Assembly (NCBI RefSeq): GCF_004359215.1 | Contig: NC_090610.1 | Span: forward strand, 10,595,626-10,632,960 | DNA length: 37,335 bases | Direction: 5' to 3' | Source of the DNA: Bremia lactucae | Lineage: Eukaryota > Oomycota > Peronosporomycetes > Peronosporales > Peronosporaceae | Shown here: piece after piece, positions 1-10,477 of the stretch | How positions within the stretch are numbered: position 1 is the first letter of the stretch | How the letters are laid out: the number at the start of each line of letters is the position of its first letter | Notes under the pieces: model-generated | What the model was told of the DNA's origin: nothing | The model's input: only the letters and a program-made list of their open reading frames with translations | The model's database searches: none | Translations under genes and position numbers: made by a program

Positions 1-1235
1 AGCCCTGCCACCTCCCGATGATGTTCGGAGAGGTGGGGAAAATGAGCCCAATCAATATTGAGGCTCATCCTCACGTACACACGCAGAGATGCGGGTCGTG
101 GGAAGGATTTCAAGTGCTACCAAGTGTAGGCGGGCACGTCGTAATGCGGCCACGCTCTACTTAGACACACACCCTAGCACAGAGAGGAAGCGGTTTAACC
201 TGCTTCTCTTGCGTGCAGTGAGGTAGTTGTGGTGGGCGCGTTAGCGACCTCACCCAACACACAAAGTACTCTGATAAGTGTCGTCACGGGAGCGGTAATC
301 CGGCTCCTCGTGCGCACTTACCAAGTAGGAAGTAGTTTTCAGACAGATTTATATTTAATCGTATTAAATATAAATACCTATTTTACCAATGAAAATGTCA
401 TCTTTATAGATAACACTTAATATGTATTGCGAGCGTATCTTTCTAGATACCTCGCGTAACGGATGACGCTGGGCGTCATCCCTCCTAATGTGAATGCACC
501 CATGTGCATCACATACACAAAGGTTGGTCACAAATGTGCACCACACCCGAGTGCTGGGTCTAATTACTATTATTTAATAATTGACCATCCCCTTAAGTGC
601 ACCAAGTGTACTTAACGAGGAATGTGTAACATTAGGGCAACTTGAGCCCGTTACAATAATGCAACGTCCACTTGCAATTCTTCCGTGTCACAACTTCGAA
701 TGTCAACCCTTTGTTCTCTGCAAGGTGCATGTTCCTGACGAATGGCCCGAGACGCCCAGTTCGGCGTAAAGCGTCTTAAAGATTGTGTCAGTGAAGTGCC
801 ACGAATGACTTCCAATCGGTAGACCGAGAAAACACCAGGAACTATGCTAATGAAGCCAAACAGCTTTCCATTAATTTTCTAAGGATATCGATAATATTTC
901 CTTTAAATTCTGAGCAATTGCCGAAACTCTCAAGGGGTATTTTTACCGCAATTTGTCCGCTGGCTCCTCCAATCTGCTAATTGCGCTCAAATGCCGAGAG
1001 CAGCTGATAAATTGCTGATTTTTTAAGCATAGTGCAAACATCCATCAGTGCTGTAGACTTCGGCTGAAACTGTTTCGCAAATGCATTGAAGAACTAGCGG
1101 TGCGAGTCAAGTTTACTGCCCTTACAATCATTCGAAGCAAAAATTGTTTGGATTGGGGATAAGATATTTCCTTTCGCAGAAAGCTGCAGCGTTGCTCAAA
1201 TAAGTGGCACTGGGCGCCAATGCCGGCACTATTAT
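1..1235. other. No recognisable gene; possible Copia leader or LTR remnant
   Basis: No convincing coding region is seen. The longest open frames are about 60 codons and match nothing I recognise. A short frame at 581-769 (+) has a slightly protein-like composition but is too short to call. Since 1696-3090 is Copia gag-protease, this stretch could hold the Copia 5' LTR and leader, but I cannot place LTR ends or a primer-binding site. Confidence 0.4.
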
Positions 1236-1391
1236 CGTCAGCAAGTCCTCGTTGTAAAGTCCGATGGTTTTCCGATACATATGCATCTCATTATGTATTT
1301 GCTCGCGATCGTCAGCAAGTCCTCGTTGTACAGTCCGATGGTTTTCCGATACATATGCATCTCATCATTTATCTGCTCGCGACCGTCAGCC
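1236..1391 (+). repeat. 74-bp tandem duplication
   Basis: Two adjacent 74-bp units (1236-1309 and 1310-1383) begin CGTCAGCAAGTCC and differ at only a handful of bases. A third unit starts at 1384 and is lost after about 8 bases. Overlapping short ORFs here simply read the repeat in different frames. It looks like a local slippage or unequal-exchange event with no evident function. Confidence 0.85.
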
Positions 1392-1695
1392 ACGATGCAC
1401 ACCAAAACGTTTTGTCAAGCGTCTTGATGTCAATTGCACTGGTTTCATAATCGCGATTTCGGCCGACCACTCCCACGAGTTGGTCGAAAACCGCTACTGG
1501 ACGTGGAGTGGGCTTGCGATAGTACTGCCTGTATAAGAAGCCAGAAGCCACGAGAAGGTTAGTAAAAAGCCTAGCGAAGGTAAAACGCACATGTAGCACA
1601 TTAACATAGCTTTTAATATCTCTTCTCATTTCACCCCTCATCATCAGACATGTGCACGCTAATAAGTTATAACCCCAAAGAAAGGCACGGCTGCT

Positions 1696-2388
1696 ATGGA
1701 CGAGTCCAAGGTGCAGAAGCGTGAGGCCGTCAGTCGCGAAAGGATCGAAGAGCAAGACGAATTTAAGGAGATAGTAAACGAAGGCAATTCAAGAGGAACT
1801 AAATATAATCTTCTGGACCTTCTCACAGGCCTCGGAGATCGCATGGATCGTCTCGAGGCATCAAAGCAGCGAAGAGGTGAGGAGAAGCACCTAAATGAAC
1901 ACCATGTCAGTATCTTGAGACTTCTATTGGCCTCGGGAGAGCGATGGGCCGCCAGGTCCTCAATGGGACACCGACGCGGACTGTGACCGCCTTGTTATCG
2001 TCACCAGCCACGTACCGCGGCTAGAGACAGCCAGACTGTGCGAGAGCGATGGAGAGCGTTAAGGCGGCGCAAGCACCACAGGAAGCACAACAAGTGCTGC
2101 CAGAGCACTACGTGTCGCCAGCGGCTTACGCGGCATCACCAATGCAGCATCAGCAAGTTGGAAGGGTTCAGGACGCAAGACAGCGGAAGCTTAGTGTACA
2201 TCCGTTTGACGAAAAAGAACTGTACCAGGGACTGGGTAGCGGTTTTCTGTCCCGAAAAAAAAAGGTTTGTCCGCCAGATACAGTTTGCAGAACGGGCATA
2301 CAAATTTTCGCGGACAGAACAGATCAAGGTGGATATCCTCGGCCATGATCTCAAGGGCGTGGCAGAAAGATACTACAACCTTTTTTAA
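1696..2388 (+). pseudogene. Copia-type retrotransposon gag (broken)
   Basis: The first frame (1696-1986) is charged and helical. After stop codons a second frame from 2049 contains a stretch around FDEKELYQGLGSGFL, and the frame then switches at an A-run (about 2256-2264) into one reading KGVAERYYN near 2380. This order resembles the gag of oomycete Ty1/Copia elements, where a conserved GLG region is followed by an AERYYN-like motif. The switch at a homopolymer is most easily explained by a one-base indel. Gag would form the nucleocapsid of the virus-like particle. Several stops and at least one frameshift make this copy non-functional. Confidence 0.65.
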
Positions 2389-2579
2389 GTGTATTTGGTT
2401 GCGGTCAGCAAGGCATGCGGCGGCGCAGAAAATTTGGTTAAGGACAACATCTTCCACTACACAGACCCGTCCATGCGAGTTTCGATGCTGTCAAGACTAA
2501 ATCTAACAAGAACGGACTATTAAGGACAGGCAAAGAAACTCGCTCACTTCGCACAATCAACAAAGTCGAACTATAAGGT

Positions 2580-3090
2580 CGCCAAATCGCAAAAGATGTG
2601 GTGAATTTGATACCGCAAGGGCGTCAAAACTTTAAAAAATGTTTCGCGTGTGGAAAGACAGGGCACCTGAAAGTCGCCAGCCAACAACGCAGACGAGCTA
2701 GTACCAAGTAGACGAGGTTGACTATGTCCTGCCGGTGAACAAATCGACGAGTGAGCAAGGATGCTGGGTTCTAGGCAGCGGGTCAAGACGTCGCTTAGTA
2801 AATGATCCCGATCTGCTTGAAACGCGGAGGAAAATTGCAGCGAGTGTGTGAGTGCCAATAGAGGTGCGCTACGCATTACTGAAAAGGGTAGCGCGGTGCT
2901 CATGACTGTCGTCTTGGGAAAACCTACCTTAGGACGTCTGCTTAATGTTCAGTACGCTGAAAACATGGAAAGAAATATTATTTTCTATGGCTTTTGGAGG
3001 CCTAGGTTTCGGTATTGCTTACGCGGAGAACACCGCGTGCTCGCTGGTTTGAGTAGTGGCTCACCTGTCTTCGGCATCGAGACAGCAAAT
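2580..3090 (+). pseudogene. Copia zinc knuckle, protease and post-protease segment (broken)
   Basis: At about 2637-2684 the frame reads KCFACGKTGHLKVAS, a CCHC knuckle whose last cysteine is replaced by serine. At about 2764-2805 it reads WVLGSGSRRRLVND. This corresponds to the Copia protease motif WVLDSGS..HLVND with the catalytic Asp changed to Gly and the conserved His to Arg. The frame from 2848 continues with a KGSAVL..VLGKPTL..V.YAENMERNI pattern typical of the region after Copia protease. Both inactivating substitutions are read directly from the sequence. Integrase and reverse transcriptase are absent, and the element ends where the next gypsy element begins. Confidence 0.7.
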
Positions 3091-3322
3091 TGTTCGGGAC
3101 CAAGGTTACACGAACGATCTGCTTGCGTCTTTACAAAAGACCCGGCGCATTGCAAAGATCTTAGCAAAGCAACTCACCAAGGAGAAAGCTTGCCTGCCCA
3201 AGCAAGAGTCCACCTTATCAGCTCCGCTACACGAAGTAGACGCGCTTTTGGAAGAAGCCGAGCGCACCATCTTAAAGGATCTTCAGTTTAACTTAAGAGA
3301 CTTAAATAAACTTTACAACTAA
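3056..3322 (+). other. Unidentified 88-codon ORF between Copia and gypsy remnants
   Basis: This open frame encodes a Lys/Leu/Glu-rich, mostly helical protein ending LRDLNKLYN. It starts inside the Copia remnant and ends 36 bp before the gypsy gag-like ATG at 3359. I do not recognise it. It could be part of the gypsy leader, a captured host fragment or chance. The expected 5' LTR of the gypsy element is not identifiable here. Confidence 0.3.
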
Positions 3323-3358
3323 GTCTTTTAAAAGTTTCGAACACATCCTTCTTCCATT

Positions 3359-4272
3359 ATGGGCCAACCCTCAAACGCCGAGCTAATGCAGCAAATGATG
3401 CATATGCTACAGCAACAACAAGAATTAATCAAAGTATTGGCTAATTCGCAAAAGGAAGGTGGGCTTAAGGTGGACGGGCTAAGAATACCGACGTATAGCG
3501 AAAGAAGTGAAAAGTCGGTTCGACTTTTTTACGCGCATGTACAGCAATATTTTATTGCGCGATGTACGGAAGTGGACAGAGGACGCAATGGCTCCTCAAG
3601 TACTTGCCGTACTAGGAAATTCATTGCGAGGACCAGCAGCACAATGGTTCTTGCTGCATCAATCAGAAATTCACACAGTTGACGAGTTTTTTCTAGCAGT
3701 GGAAAAGGAATTTGTTCCTGCGGATCTACAACAACGTTTCGAGACGACCTGCATCGGCTGAGACAAGCCAATTGCAAAGACTACATTGCGAAATTTCGAC
3801 ACATTATTTTGCAAGTTGAGGACTTGACTGAAATAGACCAAATTATCTATTTTTAACGAGGGTTAAAAACAAGAACGCAAGAAGAAGTTCAATACCGACG
3901 GGGAACCACATTGTCGGAGGCTATTACTGTGGCGCTCGACTTTGAACGCGCACATTCGGTTGGTTATAATCACCACACCACAACAACCCCTCGTCCTGGT
4001 CCACCAAATGTGGCCAGATAATTAAACAATGAACCCGAGCCGATGGAAATCGACAATGCTCGGCCATTTTATAGGTCTTCTCGCGTCCATAACCGACGTC
4101 CAAATAAACCTAAGTGTGCATACTGCAAAAACTGGGGCACACGATTCAGCAGTGTTACAAGCGCAGGAACCAGCAAAATAGTCGCGACAACGGTTATCAT
4201 CGCGATCGTGCAAACGTCAATTATTTCGAGAATGAGTCAGTCGAAGAAGAACCATCGCGACTCTGTCAAATG
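3359..4272 (+). pseudogene. Ty3/gypsy gag with zinc knuckle (frameshifted)
   Basis: The frame from 3359 begins MGQPSNAELMQQMMHML and reaches IPTYSERSEKSVRLFYAHVQQYF, then must switch to the frame at 3507-3761 (VLAVLGNSLRGPAAQWF..HTVDEFF), which is a typical gypsy gag core. A third frame continues through about 3762-4020 and includes a stop near 3856. The zinc knuckle CAYCKNWG-H-TIQQ-C lies near 4114-4160 but is split by a one-base loss in a G-run at about 4134. The order capsid-like region then CCHC knuckle is standard. At least three frameshifts rule out function. Confidence 0.75.
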
Positions 4273-4325
4273 AAGCTATCACCACACTAAGTGAAGCTGA
4301 CTTTGCTTCCTTCACGGGAAAAGAT

Positions 4326-4857
4326 TTGATCGTCAAAAGGGGTCATCTTGACGATCGTACTGTTAATATAATGCTCGATTCTGGCGCCACATGCAATGTG
4401 GTGAAGCCGGGGTTGCTGCAACGCGTCACGTCTGAAGTGGCAATTCAAGTCACTCGTTTCGACGGCACTAATACTTCAATTGGTGAAGAAAGGAGTCGCA
4501 AATATTTTCTCTGATGGTAATTAATTTTCTGACGTTCCGGTCATTGAGTGGCCAATGAGCAATTCCCATGATGTAAATCTGGGTAGGCCTTGGTTTTCCG
4601 CGCACGAGCCAATCATAAATTGGCGTACTCATCAAGTTTCGTTCAAAAGAGGTGACATACCACAGGATGAGGTTTCTGAACTGGTCATTATTTCCTCTGC
4701 CGACTTTTCAAGGAAATTGAAGACATCACAATACGAAGAAGTCTATCGTGTCAAAATTCATAAAGATTCGGAATCCAGAAAACCTCAGGAGAAACGGTTA
4801 AAGGCTTTACTCGATTCCTATAAAGATGTATTTCCGGAAAAGTTACCGAATTCATAA
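4326..4857 (+). pseudogene. Ty3/gypsy aspartic protease and linker
   Basis: The frame 4326-4514 contains IMLDSGATCNVV, an aspartic protease active-site motif (D-S-G-A) with the usual hydrophobic flanks, so the catalytic triad is preserved here. After a stop and frame change, 4555-4857 has LGRPWFSAHEPIINWRTH, the conserved GRPW..H.P.I.W segment at the C-terminal side of gypsy proteases, and then the linker to reverse transcriptase (LLDSYKDVFPEKLP). The protease would process Gag-Pol. The break between the two frames inactivates it. Confidence 0.75.
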
Positions 4858-5763
4858 CCTCCTCATCGGTCGGTTGAGTTTGAAATCAATATGCAACCCG
4901 GTGCGCAACCGAGAAATCGTCCGCCGTTTCGACTTTCACAAGTTGAACAACAGACTTTACAGAAGTTCGTCGATGAGAACCTTCCACGCGGATGGATCGA
5001 GCACTCAGACTCGCCTTAGGTATCAAACATCTTTCGCTTTCCTAAAAAGGCCCCAACAACCGGTACGTGCGTATCTCGTTCGGAATGGATTCGATCCGGA
5101 AACGCGAACATTTTGCTCCGTTGGGTGATTGACTTTCGTTACGTCAGTCGTCCCTAAATACCTTTGCCGCGAATCGATGAAATGCAAGGTATGAGCTATT
5201 TCACAGTCATTGACTTAGCTCAAGGGTACCATCAGATGCGTATCCATCCGGATAGCAAAAAGTATACTGCGTTTCGTACATCAAATGAGACGCATCAGTG
5301 GTGCGTTGCTCCGATGGACCTTGCTGGAATGCTTGGAATTTGGTCGCGCTTGATGCGTGTTCTTTTTGAAAAGTTCCCATTCGTTGTGGTATATTTGGAT
5401 GATATATGCATATTTTCCGTATCTTATGACGAGCATCTTGGCCATCTTGCTATCGTATTCAACGTATTACGCAAGGAAACTCTATTCGCTCACATCGGCA
5501 AGTGCAAGTTTGCGCGTCAAGAGGTCAGCTTTTTGGGGCACACTGTTTCTGGCAAAGGATTATCCGTTGATAATACGAAAACGGAAGCAATCGCTAAGTG
5601 GCCACCCCCTACCTCCGTCAAGGAATTGCAAAGTTTTGTTGGTCTTGCTGGTTATTATCGCCGATTTATTTATCAGTTTGCACACATAGTTCTGCCGTTG
5701 AGCCATCTCGTTAAGAAAGATTCTTCATGGGTCTGGAATGCAGAACAAGAGGATTCTTCGTAA
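4858..5763 (+). pseudogene. Ty3/gypsy reverse transcriptase
   Basis: The longest frame (5164-5763, 199 codons) covers RT palm and thumb: LPRIDEMQGMSYFTVIDLAQGYHQ, then VVVYLDDICIFS with the YLDD catalytic pair, then FLGHTVSGKG and GLAGYYRRFI. The N-terminal fingers are present at 4858-5160 but in other frames with stops (around 5019 and 5155). RT copies the element RNA into cDNA. The family reads F/Y-x-D-D at this site, so the catalytic core is intact although the full ORF is not. Confidence 0.85.
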
Positions 5764-6200
5764 GGCTGAAGTCTGCCTTACAAGCCGCACTTGTGCTGAC
5801 TTTGCCCAACTCTTCACGTCCGTTTGTTCTCACTACGGATGCATCAGGGTCGTGGGTGGGAGGTGTTTTATCGCAATTTCTCAATGGACATGACCATCCA
5901 GTAGCGTTTTATTCAAAGAAACTTGAAGTTCATGAGATCAATTGGCCTGCTCATGAAAAGGAGCTATTTGCAATTAAAGCGGGGTTAGTTAAATGGCGTC
6001 ATTACTTTTATGGTCATTAGTTTGAGATTTTCACGGACAATAGCGCCTGCTCTTGGCTGCTTCATCATCCGAAAGTCTCGCCGAAGTTGGCTCGATACTT
6101 GACCACCTTCGCTTAATATACGTTTACTATACACCACATTAATGGTGCTTTAAACGTCGTAGCTGATGCGCTTTCGCGCCGGCCTGATGATACTGTCGTG
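5727..6200 (+). pseudogene. Ty3/gypsy RNase H
   Basis: The frame at 5727-6020 shows LTTDASGSWVGGVL, AFYSKKL and HEKELFAI, the first Asp and Glu regions of RNase H. Past a stop, 6020-6180 continues with FTDNSACSWLLHHP and NVVADALSRRP. These are in order the four landmark motifs of gypsy RNase H. The domain overlaps the end of the RT frame by 36 bases in a different phase, so an indel separates RT from RNase H. Confidence 0.8.
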
Positions 6201-7440
6201 GACAATATCCACTTTCATAAGTGCGATTCTAGCTGCCAACAACGGGGTTCACGCTTACTTTGCTCGCCCTCGGTGCCAACTCTGCCCCGGGAGGAGGCTG
6301 AGGCTCTGCAAGTTGCCACCTTAATGACAGCGTCGTATGTTGAGTTGTCACCAGAAGTTCGTAAGCTACTTCAACAAGGCTACGTCAGACATGCCGAGTT
6401 TAAAGAAGCATGGAAATCTTAAAACAAGTTCATTGTTTGTCAAGCAAGATGAATGGTTGTTTTTGCGCACATCAAATAAGCTTACACGTCTGTGCGTGCC
6501 CAGCAACAACCGTTTGCGAACGATAGTAATATCGGAATATCACGATTCGGCAATAGCTGCTCATCCGGGCAATCGCAGAACATACTTGCGAGTGGCTCAG
6601 TGGTATTACTGGAAATCGATGCAGAAAGACGTCTAGGAATATGTCAAACCTGTGAAACCTGCGCACGTTGGAAACATGATAATCAACGAAAAAACGGATT
6701 GCACACCAATTCAAATGCCGGATGATGGCGCAAATGTAAAATGGAATTAAACAAAATGAATGGTAAGAAAAGATACATCGAAATGAGTCGACAAGGGCTC
6801 AGCGAGTCGACCAGTCCGGACATCATCCACAACAGCAAAAATAGTTGACGATGATGGAAATCGACACCAGATCTTCCAGAGGGACACGTGCCGAATACTT
6901 CACTCTTTTTCCAAGCTGGCTCCTTCCTAAGTATCACAACGCCATGGTACAAGCCGATGGCAGACGAGCGAAGAACCTTGTAGTAAAGGACGCAATAAAT
7001 GCAAGATATCTACCATGCCATGACCCACGAATTGGGAAGTATAGGTATGGACACTCGAAACTTTTCCAGCGACGGTCTCATACTTTGAAAGAACACGACA
7101 AGAAAGGAACGATTAATCCAAAACACACTGGGTGGTAACCAACCAAACCACATTACGATCAAAAATTTTAATAAGAACGAAAAGATCACCGATCAGGCCG
7201 CAAAAAGCTTTGAAAACCACAAGCTTCGCAAAGCAATACAACGATCAAAAGCGAGAATAAAGCAACTAGAACTCAAAATTGGAATCCAAATTGATTGATA
7301 CGCGCAGAACATCGTAAAAACACGCTGCGAAGATTGGGACACCAAAAGAAGTCTGCGGCAAGAAAGATGAACCATTCGAAATTATAAAAATGATTAATAC
7401 TAATCTCCCAAGGCTAGCTACCACAAAGTACCAATAGCAT
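6198..7440 (+). pseudogene. Ty3/gypsy integrase (N-terminal zinc domain kept, core decayed)
   Basis: 6337-6690 encodes an HHCC zinc-binding region: H-D-S-A-I-A-A-H, then YYWKSMQKDV, then CETCARWKHD, with a stop at about 6634 and a frame change before the last cysteines. From about 6727 to 7440 the sequence turns A-rich and no D-D-E core (SMDF, SDRDPRF, TE.VNR) can be read in any frame. Only scattered fragments near 7230-7300 recall the region after the core. Either the core has decayed beyond recognition or foreign sequence replaced it. Confidence 0.6.
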
Positions 7441-7540
7441 TAAGCCAACCTTTAATGTCGATGTTCTGTCAAAGTATGAAACCGACACCGGAAAAGTTTC
7501 GAAGTCGTCCGATACCGAAAGCATCAAAATTCGTGGGTAA

Positions 7541-7746
7541 TGGCACCGCAGATCATCTTGAAGTTATTGAACGTCTCTTAAAGAAAAGCCAATTCAATCG
7601 TCAACCATACTGGCTCGTACAATGGCATGGGGAAACTTAGGAAGGAGCCAGCTGGGAAAAAGAGAAAAGTATTCACCACGTCTCCCACTGGAAGGATCTC
7701 GTCGCCGATTTCAATCAGCGTCAACGAGAGATCAAATCGGGGAGGA
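7541..7746 (+). pseudogene. Chromodomain at integrase C terminus
   Basis: The reading HLEVIERLLKKSQFNR-QPYWLVQWHGE-T, then (after one stop at about 7637-7639) WEKEKSIHHVSHWKDLVADF, matches the chromodomain pattern (VE-I-L...YLVKWKG...TWEP.E.L). This places the element in the chromovirus branch of Ty3/gypsy, whose chromodomain guides integration. A purine-rich tract at 7733-7746 directly precedes a TGTCAGG at 7747, a plausible polypurine tract and 3' LTR start. The 3' LTR end was not found. Confidence 0.7.
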
Positions 7747-8285
7747 TGTCAGGACTAGTCAACTCGCTGAGCCCTTGACCACTCATTTCGATGTATCTTT
7801 TATAACCATTCATTCTTTCACTTCTAATTCGATCTTTAAAACATATGCGCCATAATAAAAACAAGTAAAAAGGTGTGCAATTAGGAGAGATGATACTTAG
7901 TAAGAATTAAATAAAGGATAGGCGATATCTTAAGGAGTATACCAAAAGTATCGGTTAGTAAAACAAATTTTAATTCAGTCGTTATTTACCCTCATTCCTG
8001 ACATGCTCCAACCGACGTAGAATCCATAGAATGAGATGATTGCACTTGATATGACGATTGGGCATAAAATTCGAGGCCGACCATCATAGGAAATCTTCGA
8101 CCATAGGTCTTATTTACGGATTCAGGCGCCACATCTATGGATACGCTGCTTGCCTTTCAAATGCTTCCTCGTTCTATTTTTATATATGTGACAGGATCGC
8201 TCGTTCCTTTTGAGGATGATCTCTCGGCTAATTGTGTATACTCACCTTTTTTTGCTACATTGAAGTGCACAATTCTTATCAATTG
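7747..8285. other. Possible 3' LTR remnant and intergenic sequence
   Basis: TGTCAGGACTAG at 7747 may open the 3' LTR of the upstream gypsy element, but no matching 5' LTR or closing CA could be assigned. The remainder is AT-rich, has stops in all frames and holds no recognised gene. A matching LTR elsewhere in the genome would settle the boundary. Confidence 0.35.
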
Positions 8286-9422
8286 TTAATAATGTCGACC
8301 CCAAATGGCGACATCTATCGCAAATTTGGGCGCCAAACTCGAAAAGTATATCCACAAAATCAAAAAAAAACTAGTCTCGAATTGCTTTACAGCACGGAAA
8401 CCAATGCTAATTAGCCAAATATGCTCTGCACGTTTATCATTCTCCATTTCAAGTAAATTTCGTTGCATCGCACGGTGTCGACGTCGATAATTACTAACAA
8501 ACTCTCTCATTTTGGCGGTTCCGAGCGCTGCAAAAGTGGCAAACCATCCACCTCCCCAGACAAATTCCCTGCACGTAAAATCCACACTGGATGTAGTCGA
8601 AGAATGCTGCTAGAGGAGACATGTTTGCTATAAGTGAGACGACAGAGGTCGACATCGTTATCATTTCAAAAAGAATTGGACACAAAACATCGGTGATAAC
8701 GAGCGTAGAGAAAACATGGGCGGGGGCCGTCAAAGTGCGTTGTGTTAAACTTGATAGTTGTGCATGCGACTTGAAAAACACGTTTCCACCTAGCGACGAT
8801 GCATTCTCTTTGCTACCACTGCTGCTGCCACTAATGCTACAGCCACCACTGCTTCGGTCGCGAAGAATTTGCCTTCCCTGCTTTAAGCCCGATCCTTGAC
8901 TCGGCTGTTTTTGGAATAATAATTCCATTTTGTATCTCTTTTCATCCTCAAAATCTTTGTTTTTATCGTCGAAAGGATCATCTGTGTGGATGGCACTCAG
9001 CACATATTTTAGTAGAGGCGTAATCCAGCTGACTAAGCATGCCACACTATTTGGTCCTCATCCGCACCCTAAAATACATCAAATTTTCTCTTGCCAATGA
9101 CGCAAATAGTGGATGCATACACACAGTGATAGACGAAAATTGGCCAAGCTGCCTTCCCTCGAATCAATAGCGTCCAAAAATAGCCGACTAGACTCCTCAA
9201 AGCAGTAGGATAAACATATAAGCACCAAAGGCAGGAGAGCTAGCAAAATAATTTTAAAGTACGGGTCTGTTCGTGCACTGGGCAAAAATATGGCGAAAAG
9301 ATTATCATTATAAATGTGACGCTGAACATTAGGATGCACATGAGCACTATCAGCGAGAAGTAGCCCAGCCGGAACTGACACAGTGTACGATACAGCGTCC
9401 ATTCGCTCACCTCATTTGACAA
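8286..9422 (-). pseudogene. Multi-pass membrane protein gene, disrupted or mis-split
   Basis: Reading leftward from an ATG at 9422, the protein starts MSNEVSEWTLYRTLCQF and runs into a hydrophobic segment, then switches frame near 9290 into LPSARTDPYFKIILLALLPLVLICLSYCF. Two in-frame stops (about 9081 and 9062) separate this from the frame at 9045-8494, which has a Ser/Gly-rich loop and further hydrophobic segments. Near 8560-8585 a last switch leads to a basic region RRRHRAMQRNL and a terminal hydrophobic stretch. At least four membrane segments are visible. I do not recognise the family and no clean GT-AG introns explain the breaks, so a decaying gene is more likely than a spliced one. It diverges from the thioredoxin gene across a 138-bp gap. 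Confidence 0.5.
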
Positions 9423-9560
9423 TCTCTGAAGCTCCGCGTGTCGTCATCACGGCTCGTTTCTGAACTCGGCATTCGATTTAATTATGTGTTGACTGATATA
9501 CTAATTGTGCCAGAAGCTGATGTAACTCGACTTGACTGTAATATTTGTTATTAAGACATA

Positions 9561-10222
9561 ATGATCCGAAAGTTGTTTCATGTCCCGGTGGTGTTACGTG
9601 ATAGCCGCACCTTTTTTTCGGGCTTGCGTAGCCGCGTCACGGTTATCGCTTCGGATGAAGCATACAGCCATATTGCTAAGGTACGTGTGGTTGCGTAATT
9701 CTTCAGTGAATCTTATACTGAAAATTTGCGGTACCCATGACTTCTCAGGAGGGAACGGGTCGCAAGGCGATTGTGTACTTCACAGCCAAGTGGTGCCCGC
9801 CATGCAAGATTATTGGTCCTATCTACGACGAACTCAGGTAAGCGACTGCAGCTTTATCGAAGTATTCGCTTATTGTCGCTAATGGTGGTGATGCAGCGTT
9901 AATTACAAGGCCATCGATTTTGCCAAATTGGACGTCGATGATCTACATGAGACGACCTCAAAGGCTGGCGTGCGCGTATGCGACAGCACCGCTATTATTA
10001 TCGAATACATCACGGATCTCTGCTAACAATTCTTTGTAAATTCGTCGTTGTAGTCGATGCCCACGTTCTACTACTTTAATGACGGCAATTTTTTGCATTC
10101 TTTATCGGTATGCTTTGTCAAACGAGTGTGTAAATTTATTTGTCTAACTTTGAGTAATCTAGTTTTCTGGTGCGGATGAAAAGATCTTACGCAACAACGT
10201 CGAGCAGTTAAACGATCTATAG
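9561..10222 (+). CDS. Thioredoxin, mitochondrial-type, five exons
   Basis: Exons 9561-9680, 9749-9837, 9897-9975, 10054-10107 and 10163-10222 join in phase to 133 residues. The four introns are 68, 59, 78 and 55 bp, all GT-AG; the last two carry CTAAC. Residues 1-25 (MIRKLFHVPVVLRDSRTFFS) are basic, Ser/Arg-rich and lack acids apart from one Asp, as in a mitochondrial presequence. The fold follows: IVYFTAKWCPPCKIIGP with the redox pair Cys56/Cys59, DVDD, AGVRSMPTFYYF with the cis-Pro at 99, and SGADEKILRNNVEQL as the last helix. The active site is WCPPC instead of the common WCGPC. It would reduce protein disulfides, probably in mitochondria. Divergent from the membrane-protein gene; same strand as the permease 255 bp on. 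Confidence 0.9.
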
Positions 10223-10357
10223 GCAAAGCGTAGAATCCACAAGTCGAGCACTGGGCTGCAGTCAAGCGGAAACTTCGCTATTTACAAGGAACTAAGACTA
10301 ATGGTATTCGCTATGAAACGAATAAGGTGCAAATGAATGTGCGCGATATTAATTCAG

Positions 10358-10365
10358 AATTTTTC
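10358..10365 (+). promoter_or_regulatory. Possible oomycete flanking promoter region element
   Basis: AATTTTTC matches the MAWTTTNC flanking-promoter consensus described for oomycete core promoters. It lies 113 bp upstream of the permease ATG and is preceded by TTCAG, only a partial initiator. A weak, short match. Confidence 0.25.
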
Positions 10366-10477
10366 TCTTCTAGTCTTTTGAGCATAAATGAATCAATAGT
10401 AAGCCAAATGATAATTTTTGATACTGTACCGATATTGTTAAGATTTTAAGCTACAAAGTGACAAGTAAGCAGACAAC

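Noticed and set aside
780..1140. Minus-strand frame with protein-like stretches and only about four stops
   Set aside because: About 120 codons with four stops is near what chance gives, and no family motif is visible.
1220..1536. Two overlapping ORFs with repeated peptide CICSR/SDTYASH
   Set aside because: They only translate the 74-bp tandem duplication.
3056..3360. 5' LTR of the 3359-7740 gypsy element
   Set aside because: No sequence here matches the putative 3' LTR start at 7747, so no LTR pair can be claimed.
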